64,000 nt of DNA from Inquilinus ginsengisoli_A (GTDB taxonomy: Bacteria > Pseudomonadota > Alphaproteobacteria > DSM-16000 > Inquilinaceae): the NCBI RefSeq assembly GCF_031453975.1, contig NZ_JAVDPW010000008.1, forward strand, positions 124,001 to 188,000. Reading direction: 5' to 3'. Position 1 is the first letter of the stretch. Each line of letters starts with the position of its first letter. The notes beneath the pieces were generated by a model that saw nothing but the letters and a program-made list of their open reading frames with translations, did no database searches and had not been told where the DNA came from. Below are positions 56,543 to 64,000 of this stretch, in pieces. A program made the position numbers and the translations under genes.

Positions 56543-59101
56543 ATGTCCGCCAGCTTCTCCGTCGCCGCCGTCCTCCTGCAGCTCCTGACCGCCACGGCGG
56601 GGCCTGAGCTGCACCTGCCCGATGCCGGCCAGCTCGCCGCCTACCGGCCGCTGCAGACCACGCGCATCTATGCCGCGGACGGGTCGCTGCTGCGCGAATA
56701 CTATGTCGAGAACCGGGTGGTGGTGCCGATCGCCAGCCTGCCGCCCTATCTGGTGCAGGCCTTCATCTCGGCCGAGGACCAGAATTTCCGCCACCATCTG
56801 GGCGTCGACCCCGCCGGCCTGGCCCGCGCCATGGTCGCCAACATCCGCAATCTGCGGAAGGGACGGCGCCTCGAAGGCGGCTCGACCATCACCCAGCAGG
56901 TGGCGAAGAACCTGCTGCTGACCAACGAGGTCAGCGCCCTGCGCAAGATCCGCGAGCTGATCCTGGCCTTCGAGATCGAGGGCGACTTCTCCAAGGACCA
57001 GATCCTGGAGATGTACCTCAACGAGATCTATCTCGGCCGCGGCGCCTACGGCATCGGTGCGGCCTCGGCCCGCTATTTCGGCAAGCCGCCGGCCGAGCTG
57101 TCGCTGTCCGAGGCGGCGTTCCTGGCGGCGCTGCCCAAGGCGCCGAACAACTACAACCCGATCACCCGGCCGGAGGCAGCCCGGACGCGCCGCGACTACG
57201 TGCTCGACCGCATGGCCCAGGATGGCGCCATCACCGCTGCCCAGGCGGCCGATGCCAAGGCCCAACCGCTGGCGGTGCGCGCCCAGGCGCCGCTGGAGAC
57301 GGTGCACGCCCCCTATTTCGCCGAGGAGGTCCGGCGGTCGCTGCGCAAGAGCTACGGCAACGACCAGCTCTACGGCGGCGGGCTGACCGTCCGCACCACG
57401 CTGGACCCGCGGCTGCAGCGCATGGCCGACCAGGCGCTGCGCGCCGGGCTGGAGCGGTTCGACCGCAACCGCGGCTGGCGCGGGCCGATCGCCAACATCT
57501 CGGCGATGCTGGACCTGCCGGCCGCCGCCCAGGAAGTGGCCCAGGCCGAGGCCGCCCAGCCGCCGGCCGCAGAGCCGGCCCCGCCGCAGCAGGGCCGCCT
57601 GCTGGGCGCGCTGTCGGCCATGGGCGTTCATCTGCCGGAGCATGAGGCGAAGCCGGCCGTGGTCGCGACGCCCAAGGACACGCGCCCGGTGTGGCAGCGC
57701 TTCCTCAACGGCATCGACCGCCCCGCCGACATCGACGGCTGGAACCTCGCCGTGGTGCTCGAGGTCGACCGCCAGGCCGCGACCGTCGGGCTGGAGGACG
57801 GCAGCCAGGGCCGCATCGACCGCGGCGACCTGGGCTGGGCCCGGCGGGTGGAGAACGGCCGCCTGGGCCGCCAGGTCAACGGCGCCGACGACGTGCTGGC
57901 CAAGGGCGACGTGATCTGGGTGCGGCCGTCGGAGAAGACGTCGGCCGTCGCGGTCGCCGCCTATTCGCTGCGCCAGGTGCCGGAGGTGTCGGGCGCGCTG
58001 GTCGCGGTCGACCCCTTCACCGGCAAGGTGCTGGCGATGTCGGGCGGCTTCGACTTCTCGCTCAGCGAGTTCAACCGCGCCACCCAGGCGAAGCGCCAGC
58101 CCGGATCGGCCTTCAAGCCCTTCGTCTACCTCTCGGCGCTGGAGCACGGCTACACCCCGTCCAGCCTGCTGTACGACACGCCACTCTCGGTCGACCAGGG
58201 CGAAGGCGTCGCCCGCTACCGCCCGCGCAACTACGGCGGCGGCTACATCGGTGTCGCCACCCTGCGCTCCGGCGTCGAGCGGTCGCGCAACGTCATGACC
58301 GTGCGCCTGCTGGTCGAGATGGGGCTGCAGCCGGTCAAGGAGACCGCGGAGGCCTTCGGCGTCTACAAGGACATGCCGCTGTACCCCTCGATGGGGCTGG
58401 GCGCCGGCGAGACCACGCCGCTGAAGCTGACCACCGCCTACGCCACCATCGCCAATGGCGGCTACCACATCAGCCCGTACCTGATCGAGCGGGTGCAGGA
58501 CCGCGACGGCCGCAGCCTGGTCCAGGGCGGCGTGACGCCGGCCCGGGCGGATTGCGTGCCCTGCGCCGCCCCGGCCTGGACCGGCCAGGCCGCCCCGGTG
58601 CGGCCGCTCGGCCAGCAGTTGGACGACCCGATCGCCAACTACCAGATGATCTCGATCCTGCAGGGCGTGACCCAGCGCGGCACCGCCGCCCGCCTCGCCG
58701 GGCTGGGCCTGCCGCTGGCCGGCAAGACCGGCACCACCAATGATTCGAACGACGCCTGGTTCGTCGGCTTCTCGCCCCGCCTGGCGGTCGGCATCTTCGT
58801 CGGCTACGACAAGCCGCGCACCCTCGGCGCCGGCGCCACCGGCGGGTCGATCGCGGTGCCGATCTTCAGCGACTTCATCAAGGACGCCCTGGCCGGCAGC
58901 GATCCCGGCAACTTCGCCGTGCCGCCCGGCGTCAGCTTCGCCTATGTCGACCGCCGCAGCGGCTATGCCGCCGAAGGCAGCGGGCCGGACGTGATCATGG
59001 AGGCGTTCCGCCCGGGCACCGAGCCCGGCCCGCCGCCGGTCGTCGACACCTATGGCGAGACCAGCCAGGACGCGCTGACCGGGACCGGCGGCCTGTACTG
59101 A
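56543..59101 (+). CDS. mrcA: Penicillin-binding protein 1A (bifunctional transglycosylase/transpeptidase)
   Basis: Class A PBP that polymerises and cross-links peptidoglycan. GT51 glycosyltransferase domain: E78 in FISAEDQNFRHHLGVDPAG, GGSTITQQVAKNLLL, and EMYLNEIYLGRGAYGI. A PBP1A-type OB insert (about 330-480) precedes the transpeptidase with S522-AF-K525 in QPGSAFKPF, SRN, and K728-TGTT. At 852 residues it is of normal size, but the membrane anchor is short (SFSVAAVLLQLLTATAG), and an alternative frame upstream encodes MRLVRTALGS, typical of PBP1A N-termini; a frameshift is possible. Confidence 0.95.
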   Translation: MSASFSVAAVLLQLLTATAGPELHLPDAGQLAAYRPLQTTRIYAADGSLLREYYVENRVVVPIASLPPYLVQAFISAEDQNFRHHLGVDPAGLARAMVANIRNLRKGRRLEGGSTITQQVAKNLLLTNEVSALRKIRELILAFEIEGDFSKDQILEMYLNEIYLGRGAYGIGAASARYFGKPPAELSLSEAAFLAALPKAPNNYNPITRPEAARTRRDYVLDRMAQDGAITAAQAADAKAQPLAVRAQAPLETVHAPYFAEEVRRSLRKSYGNDQLYGGGLTVRTTLDPRLQRMADQALRAGLERFDRNRGWRGPIANISAMLDLPAAAQEVAQAEAAQPPAAEPAPPQQGRLLGALSAMGVHLPEHEAKPAVVATPKDTRPVWQRFLNGIDRPADIDGWNLAVVLEVDRQAATVGLEDGSQGRIDRGDLGWARRVENGRLGRQVNGADDVLAKGDVIWVRPSEKTSAVAVAAYSLRQVPEVSGALVAVDPFTGKVLAMSGGFDFSLSEFNRATQAKRQPGSAFKPFVYLSALEHGYTPSSLLYDTPLSVDQGEGVARYRPRNYGGGYIGVATLRSGVERSRNVMTVRLLVEMGLQPVKETAEAFGVYKDMPLYPSMGLGAGETTPLKLTTAYATIANGGYHISPYLIERVQDRDGRSLVQGGVTPARADCVPCAAPAWTGQAAPVRPLGQQLDDPIANYQMISILQGVTQRGTAARLAGLGLPLAGKTGTTNDSNDAWFVGFSPRLAVGIFVGYDKPRTLGAGATGGSIAVPIFSDFIKDALAGSDPGNFAVPPGVSFAYVDRRSGYAAEGSGPDVIMEAFRPGTEPGPPPVVDTYGETSQDALTGTGGLY

Positions 59102-59121
59102 GCCCGCTCTGACCGCTTCGC

Positions 59122-60426
59122 TCAGGCCGCCTCGGCGCCATCCTTGATGCCCGCCGGCCGGGGGCCGCCGGTGGCCCAGTCCAGCAGTTCCACCGTGTGC
59201 ACCACCGGCAGATCCGTGCCGAGGCCGATCTGGGTGATGCAGCCGATGTTGCCGGCGGCGACGATCGCCGCCCCGGTGCTTTCCACCGCCCGCACCTTGC
59301 GCGCCCGCAGCTCGTCGGCGATGTCGGGCTGCAGCAGGTTGTAGGTGCCGGCGGAGCCGCAGCAGAGATGCCCGTCCGGCACTTCGCGCACCGCGAAGCC
59401 GGCGGCGGCCAGCAGGCGGCGGGGCGGCGCCGCGATGCGCTGGCCGTGCTGCATCGAGCAGGCGGAATGATAGGCCACCGCCTGGCCGGTCGCGGTCGAG
59501 GGCGGGTTCAGCCCGATCTCGTCCATCAGCTCGGTGACGTCGCGGGCCAGGGCCGAGACCTTGGCCGCCCGTCCGGCCCAGGTGGGGTCGGTGCGGAACA
59601 TGTGGCCGTAATCCTTGACCGTGGTGCCGCAGCCCGAGGTGTTGATGACGATGGCGTCAAGCCCGCCGGACTCGGCCTCGCGGCTCCAGGCCTCGATGTT
59701 GGCGCGGGCCGAGGCCCGGGCCGCATCCTCGCGCCCCATATGGTGGGTCAGCGACCCGCAGCAGCCGGCGCCCCGGGCCACCACCACCTCGACGCCATGG
59801 CGGGTCAGCAGCCGGATGGTCGCCTCGTTCAGCCCCGGATCGAGCACGGTCTGGGCGCAGCCGGACAGCAGCGCCACGCGCCGCCGCCGCGGCCCCTGCG
59901 CCGCGAACACCTGCGGCCGGTCGACCGGGCTGGGCGGCGCCAGCCGGCGCGGCGCCAGGGCCAGCATCGCGCGCAGCCGGCGCGACAGCAGCGGCGCCGC
60001 CGGCCGCGCCAGCCCGGCCCCGATCAGCGCCAGGCGGAACAGCCGCGGCCGCGGCAGGATGGTGGCCAGGAGCGCCCGGAGAGCGCGGTCGCGCAGCGGC
60101 CGGCGATAGGTCTCCTCCACCACCGCGCGGCCATGGTCGACCAGATGCATGTAGTGCACGCCGGACGGGCAGGTGGTCATGCAGGCGAGGCAGGACAGGC
60201 AGCGGTCGAGATGCTTGGCGACGCTGGCCGGCGCCGGGCCGCCCGTCTCCAGCATCGACTTGATCTGGTAGATGCGGCCGCGCGGGCTGTCGAGCTCGTC
60301 GCCCAGCACCTGGTAGGTCGGGCAGGTGGCGAGGCAGAAGCCGCAATGCACGCAGGCGCGCAGGATCTTCTCCGATTCCGCCGTGTCGGCATCGGCCAGC
60401 TGCGCCAGCGAAAAATGTGTCTGCAC
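59122..60426 (-). CDS. glcF: Glycolate oxidase iron-sulfur subunit GlcF
   Basis: The 434-residue electron-transfer subunit of glycolate dehydrogenase (GlcDEF). Two [4Fe-4S] ferredoxin motifs lie near the N-terminus: C25, C28, C31, C35 (CVHCGFCLATCP) and C76, C79, C82, C86. Two CCG domains follow (GAGCCGSLTHHMG, HLCCGSAGTYNLLQP). It has the same direction as glcE and glcD, but two unrelated genes separate it from glcE. Confidence 0.96.
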   Translation of the reverse strand: MQTHFSLAQLADADTAESEKILRACVHCGFCLATCPTYQVLGDELDSPRGRIYQIKSMLETGGPAPASVAKHLDRCLSCLACMTTCPSGVHYMHLVDHGRAVVEETYRRPLRDRALRALLATILPRPRLFRLALIGAGLARPAAPLLSRRLRAMLALAPRRLAPPSPVDRPQVFAAQGPRRRRVALLSGCAQTVLDPGLNEATIRLLTRHGVEVVVARGAGCCGSLTHHMGREDAARASARANIEAWSREAESGGLDAIVINTSGCGTTVKDYGHMFRTDPTWAGRAAKVSALARDVTELMDEIGLNPPSTATGQAVAYHSACSMQHGQRIAAPPRRLLAAAGFAVREVPDGHLCCGSAGTYNLLQPDIADELRARKVRAVESTGAAIVAAGNIGCITQIGLGTDLPVVHTVELLDWATGGPRPAGIKDGAEAA

Positions 60427-60577
60427 CCGAACCCTCCATCGCTGCGCGACACTAGCCTGCGGCCCGGCGCGAAGGGAACCCGGCGGACACTGTGATTCGC
60501 ATTGTCAACCGGCATGGGGGTTAGTAGGCTCGCCTGCACGCGCCGCAGCAGACGGCGCCGAAGACAGGAGGCCGTTG

Positions 60578-61231
60578 ATGAAGATCATGCGGATGCGCCA
60601 CGCCCTGCCCGTCGCCCTGTTCCTGGCCGAGCCGGCCATTTCGGGCGCCGCACCGGCCGGCGGGCTGGTGATCCAGGACATCGCGCTGGGGCAGACGCCG
60701 CAGCAGGCCTCGGCCTATTCCGGCCAGGCCGTGGCCTTCGAGGCGGCGCGCTGGACCGGGCTGGTGGCCGCAGCGCGGCCGGACAGCGACACGCTGCTGC
60801 TGCAGTTCACCCCGCCCGAGCAGGGCAACAAACTATACTCCGTGGCCGAGACCCTGCACCTCGACGCCAGCGGGCCGCGCACGGCCAAGGCGGCGCTGGC
60901 CCCGCTGCAGGCCCGCTTCGGCGATCCGTCGGCGGTGTACGACCAAGCCGGCAAGCAGGTCGCGATCTGGCGCTTCGTCGACGGCAAGCCGGCGGGGGCC
61001 AGCGTCGATATCGCCTCGGACTGCTCGCCCTATGCCGCGACCACCCTGGCCGGGGTTCGGCCGATCGGCTGGCCGGCGCCGTGCGGCGAGATGGTGTTCG
61101 CGACGGTGGAGCTGGCGGCGGACGGCACGCCAACCTTGATGCGGGTCAGCCACGCCGATACCAATGCGGCGCAGGCGCTGCAGCCGCGCCGCGGCGAGCC
61201 CTACGCGCATCTGGCGAAGGCGGCGCCTTAG
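60578..61231 (+). CDS. Exported protein of unknown function
   Basis: A 217-residue protein with an N-terminal signal peptide (MRHALPVALFLAEPAISGAAPA) and a beta-rich mature part without recognised motifs (IQDIALGQTPQQASAY..., YDQAGKQVAIWRFVDGKPAG). Two cysteines (in ASDCSPYA and PAPCGEM) could form a disulfide. An AGGAG ribosome-binding site precedes the ATG. It is on the opposite strand to the flanking glc genes, so it has been inserted into that cluster. Confidence 0.75.
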   Translation: MKIMRMRHALPVALFLAEPAISGAAPAGGLVIQDIALGQTPQQASAYSGQAVAFEAARWTGLVAAARPDSDTLLLQFTPPEQGNKLYSVAETLHLDASGPRTAKAALAPLQARFGDPSAVYDQAGKQVAIWRFVDGKPAGASVDIASDCSPYAATTLAGVRPIGWPAPCGEMVFATVELAADGTPTLMRVSHADTNAAQALQPRRGEPYAHLAKAAP

Positions 61232-61282
61232 GCAGGGAAGGAGGGCACGGTCCCCGAGGATCGCGCCCCCTCTCAGGCCGCC

Positions 61283-61540
61283 TCAGGCCGCGCTGCTGCG
61301 GCCGGCGATGACGCGGTAGATGATCAGCAGCACGATCGCCCCGACCACGCCCAGGGCGAACTTCCCGAACCCGCCTTCCGGAGCGATCCCGAACTGCTGC
61401 CCGAGCCAACCGCCGACGAAGGACCCGGCGATGCCCAGCAGGATGGTGATGATGAACCCGCCCGGGTCGCGCCCGGGCATCAGGAATTTCGCGACCAGGC
61501 CGATCACGAAGCCGATGATGATGGTGATGATGATGCCCAT
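61283..61540 (-). CDS. GlsB/YeaQ/YmgE family stress-response membrane protein
   Basis: An 85-residue protein of three transmembrane helices with two glycine-rich stretches: IIGFVIGLVAKFLMPGRDPGG, LGIAGSFVGGWLGQQFG, and a third helix (LGVVGAIVLLIIYRVIAGR). This is the transglycosylase-associated/GlsB family, induced by stress; its biochemical role is unknown. GGGGGAG precedes the ATG. It lies between glcE and the exported-protein gene. Confidence 0.92.
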   Translation of the reverse strand: MGIIITIIIGFVIGLVAKFLMPGRDPGGFIITILLGIAGSFVGGWLGQQFGIAPEGGFGKFALGVVGAIVLLIIYRVIAGRSSAA

Positions 61541-61607
61541 GGTGCTCCCCCGAAAGTGTCGCGCTTCAGCATAACCCGCAATCAGGCCCGAGGTTGCCGA
61601 TCCTGTT

Positions 61608-62783
61608 TCAGGCGGTCATCCGGCCGGGCGACAGGATGCCCCGGGGATCGAAGGCGTCGCGCACGCGCCGGTTGAGCGCCTCCAGCGCCGGCGGCTGCGG
61701 CTCGAACACCGGCACCGCGGCGCGCAGCCCGGCCGGCGCCCGTACCAGGGTGGCGTGCCCGCCGCCCGCCGCCGCCACCGCGGCCCGGATCGCGGCCGCG
61801 CCGGCATCGCCCTCAGGCGTCGTGGCGATCCACACCAGCCCGCCGCCCCAGTCGAAGTAATACGCACCGCCCGCGGCGGCCGCGACCTGCGGCCCGGCAT
61901 TCGGCGCCACCGACACTCGCCACACTGCGCGCCCATCGCCGACGAAGGGTGCCGCATCGCGGATGCCGCGCCACAGATCGACCGATTCGCCCGGGTCGAG
62001 GACGGAGAGCGGTCCGGCATCGCCGAGCAGCGCCGAGAGCGCGGCGACCCGGCTGTCGACCGACGGGCCGAAGCCTTCGATCCGGATCAGGCTGCGGGCC
62101 GATTCGCCGAGCATCCCGGCCGGCAGATGTGCGGCGCCCGAGACCTCATAGGGGCTGGTCAGCGCCCGGGTCAGCATGGCGACGCCGGCGCGGTCGTCCA
62201 GCCCGGCCACCGCCAGGGTGCGCACCGTCTCCGGCGCCGGCAGCACCTTGACCGTGATCCGGGTCATGGCGGCCAGGGTGCCGAAGGCGCCGGTCAGCAG
62301 CTTCGGCAGGTCGTAGCCGGTGACGTTCTTGACCACCCGCCCGCCGGATTTGAAGGCCTGGCCGCGGCCGGACACCGCCTCGATGCCCAGGACATGGTCG
62401 CGTGCGGCCCCGGCCTTGATCCGCCGCGGCCCGGAGAGGTTGCAGCCCACGACGCCGCCCAGCGTGCCGGCGCCGGCCGGCCCGCCATAGAGCGGCCCGA
62501 GATCGGCCGGCTCGAAGGCCAGGGCCTGGCCGCGGGCGGTCAGCGCCGCCTCGATCTCCGCCATCGACGTGCCCGCCCGGGCGGTCAGCACCAGCTCCTC
62601 CGGCTCATAGACCTCGATCCCGGCGAGGCCGGAGAGGTCGAGCGCATGGGCCGCCTGCACCGGCCGGCCGAAGCCGCGCTTGCTGCCGCGGCCGACCAGC
62701 TCCAGCGGCCGCTCCTCCGCCACCGCCCAGCGGATCGCGTCCAGCACCTGGTCTTCGCTGGCGGGCTTCAGGGTCTCGGTCAT
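61608..62783 (-). CDS. glcE: Glycolate oxidase FAD-binding subunit GlcE
   Basis: The 391-residue GlcE subunit has a PCMH-type FAD domain: LELVGRGSKRGFGRP, EELVLTARAGTSMAEIEAAL, GAGTLGGVVGCNLSGPRRI, and KSGGRVVKNVTGYDLPKLLTGAFGTL. The C-terminal FDPRGILSPGRM is standard for the family. The ATG at 62783 is chosen; the open frame continues into the palindromic repeat upstream and is not homologous there. Confidence 0.95.
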   Translation of the reverse strand: MTETLKPASEDQVLDAIRWAVAEERPLELVGRGSKRGFGRPVQAAHALDLSGLAGIEVYEPEELVLTARAGTSMAEIEAALTARGQALAFEPADLGPLYGGPAGAGTLGGVVGCNLSGPRRIKAGAARDHVLGIEAVSGRGQAFKSGGRVVKNVTGYDLPKLLTGAFGTLAAMTRITVKVLPAPETVRTLAVAGLDDRAGVAMLTRALTSPYEVSGAAHLPAGMLGESARSLIRIEGFGPSVDSRVAALSALLGDAGPLSVLDPGESVDLWRGIRDAAPFVGDGRAVWRVSVAPNAGPQVAAAAGGAYYFDWGGGLVWIATTPEGDAGAAAIRAAVAAAGGGHATLVRAPAGLRAAVPVFEPQPPALEALNRRVRDAFDPRGILSPGRMTA

Positions 62784-62803
62784 GAGGGGCACATCGCGAT
62801 CGA

Positions 62804-62961
62804 GTCCCCCCTCCCCTTGCGGGAGGGGGTTGGGGGAGGGGGTTCGGGCAGCAAGAGCCACGGCCGAGTTGATGTTCTCGACACGGAGCAGGCCGGCTGG
62901 ATTGTGATCTTCGATCGACAACCCCCTCCCCCTACCCCCCTCCCGCAAGGGGAGGGGGGAC
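62804..62961. repeat. Palindromic repeat, CTCCCCTTGCGGGAGGGGG family, copy 2
   Basis: Left arm 62804-62843 and right arm 62920-62961 are near-perfect inverted copies (GTCCCCCCTCCCCTTGCGGG ... CCCGCAAGGGGAGGGGGGAC). It occupies most of the 211-bp space between glcD and glcE and would form a very long hairpin in the glc transcript. Confidence 0.85.
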
Positions 62962-62994
62962 TCAGGAGAGAGGAGATGTCCTCGGCAGCAATCA

Positions 62995-64000
62995 TCAGAA
63001 CCGCGGCAAATCGGGGAAGCGGGTCTCGCCGTGATGGACGTGCACCCGCCCCAGCTCGGCGCAGCGGTGCAGGGTCGGGAACACCTTGCCCGGGTTCAGC
63101 AGCCCGTCCGGGTCGAAGGCGCATTTCAGGCGCTGCTGCTGGGCCAGGTCCTCCGGCCCGAACTGCACCTCCATCAGGTCGCGCTTCTCGACCCCGACGC
63201 CGTGCTCGCCGGTCAGCACCCCGCCGACCTCGACGCACAGCCGCAGGATGTCGGAGCCGAACTCCTCGGCGCGCTCCAGCTCGCCCGGCACATTGGCGTC
63301 GTAGAGGATCAGCGGGTGCAGATTGCCGTCGCCGGCATGGAAGACATTGGCGACGCGCAAGCCATGGCGGCGCGACATCTCCTGCATCCGCGACAGCACC
63401 TCGGTCAGGCGCTTCCGCGGGATGGTGCCGTCCATGCAGTAATAGTCGGGGCTGATGCGGCCGACCGCCGGGAAGGCGGCCTTGCGCCCGGCCCAGAAGC
63501 GCAGCCGCTCCTCCTCGCTGGCGCTGACCTGGCACGACACCGCACCGCAGTCGCGGGCGATCGCCTCGACCCGCTCGATCAGGTGGTCGACCTCGGCCTC
63601 CGGCCCGTCGAGCTCGCAGATCAGCAGGGCCTCGACATCCAGGGGGTAGCCGGCATGGACGAAGGCCTCGGCGGCATGGATCGCCGGCTTGTCCATCATC
63701 TCCAGCCCGCCCGGGATGATGCCGGCGCCGATGATGCGGGCGACGCAGTCGCCACCGGCCTCGGACGACGGGAAGCCCATCAGCACCGCGCGCTGGGTCG
63801 CCGGGCGGCGCAGCAGCCGCACCGTCACCTCGGTGACCACGCCGAGCAGCCCTTCCGAGCCGGTGAGCACGCCGATCAGGTCGTAGCCCGGCGAATCGAG
63901 GTGCTTGCCGCCCAGCCGCAGGATGGTGCCGTCGATCAGCACGATCTCCAGCCCCAGCACATTGTTGGTGGTCAGCCCGTACTTCAGGCAGTGCACCCCG
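62995..64000 (-). CDS. glcD: Glycolate oxidase subunit GlcD, C-terminal part
   Basis: FAD-linked catalytic subunit oxidising glycolate (or D-lactate) to the keto acid. The gene is cut by the right edge of the window; about 334 C-terminal residues are visible. They begin inside the PCMH FAD domain (VHCLKYGLTTNNVLGLEIVL, LIGVLTGSEGLLGVVTEVTV) and include the substrate-side VFHAGDGNLHPLILYD and GGVLTGEHGVGVEKRDLM motifs. It is the first gene of the leftward glcD-glcE-(glsB)-glcF series. Confidence 0.95.
   Translation of the reverse strand, partial: GVHCLKYGLTTNNVLGLEIVLIDGTILRLGGKHLDSPGYDLIGVLTGSEGLLGVVTEVTVRLLRRPATQRAVLMGFPSSEAGGDCVARIIGAGIIPGGLEMMDKPAIHAAEAFVHAGYPLDVEALLICELDGPEAEVDHLIERVEAIARDCGAVSCQVSASEEERLRFWAGRKAAFPAVGRISPDYYCMDGTIPRKRLTEVLSRMQEMSRRHGLRVANVFHAGDGNLHPLILYDANVPGELERAEEFGSDILRLCVEVGGVLTGEHGVGVEKRDLMEVQFGPEDLAQQQRLKCAFDPDGLLNPGKVFPTLHRCAELGRVHVHHGETRFPDLPRF

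Overview
The window is about 64 kb of very GC-rich chromosomal DNA, densely packed with housekeeping and metabolic genes on both strands. I see no rRNA, tRNA, CRISPR array, transposase or phage gene. Several markers point to an alphaproteobacterium, most likely of the Rhodospirillales (Inquilinus/Azospirillum-like; inferred, not proven). These are an Irr-type Fur regulator with an HHH motif, the order argD-argF-hslO, a phasin gene flanked by PhaR-like TGC-N3-GCA motifs, a GTTC-N7-GTTC SOS box of the alphaproteobacterial type, Etf-QO next to a family-4 uracil-DNA glycosylase, and dispersed palindromic repeats of the CTTGACCGGG and GTCATTGCGAG kinds.

Layout. 1-4.2 kb holds assimilatory sulfate reduction: cysN (cut by the window edge), cysD and an APS reductase cysH run leftward; sulfite reductase cysI and a siroheme-synthase (Met8-like) gene run rightward from a shared control region with a perfect 9-bp inverted repeat. 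4.2-9.3 kb has an HD-domain protein facing an RND efflux permease and its adaptor across a strong bidirectional terminator. 9.5-11.7 kb is a TSUP transporter / TIGR02186 / UspA operon, followed by a CorA channel, a LysR regulator, and an EamA exporter divergent from a MocR-type regulator. 16.7-20.1 kb carries clpS-clpA and a phasin with a clear promoter/operator region. 20.5-26 kb has a D,D-carboxypeptidase and the rpmI-rplT-pheS-pheT translation cluster. 26.1-29.8 kb is argD-argF-hslO and a lipoprotein. 29.9-33.6 kb is galU-ugd-phosphoglucomutase/phosphomannomutase, which makes nucleotide-sugar precursors for surface polysaccharides.

33.7-40.7 kb is a sugar-acid catabolic locus: a FadR-type regulator, an SDR, a hydratase, a TctC/Bug binding protein without its membrane subunits, an aldo/keto reductase, a KDG kinase-like PfkB protein, a KDPG aldolase and a GNAT enzyme. 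40.7-46.7 kb contains a methyltransferase, a large AceE-like transketolase and an exported DUF1800/DUF1501 pair. 46.8-50.4 kb runs leftward: moaB, a secreted esterase, and leuA, whose roughly 290-nt leader encodes a small peptide with clustered branched-chain codons. 50.9-54.8 kb holds a putative SOS-controlled protein of unknown function, the family-4 UDG and Etf-QO. 55-59.1 kb holds irr, a VOC protein, a PAP2 protein and PBP1A. 59.1-64 kb holds glcF, then a periplasmic protein and a GlsB-like protein that interrupt the glycolate oxidase genes, then glcE and glcD (cut by the window edge).

The most interesting points are regulatory: the leuA leader with two small ORFs that share a TLRLI core, the SOS box touching the start codon of the 288-residue unknown protein, the phasin promoter bracketed by two identical operators, and the sulfur, Irr and MocR inverted repeats. 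At least seven long palindromic repeats of about five families sit between genes.
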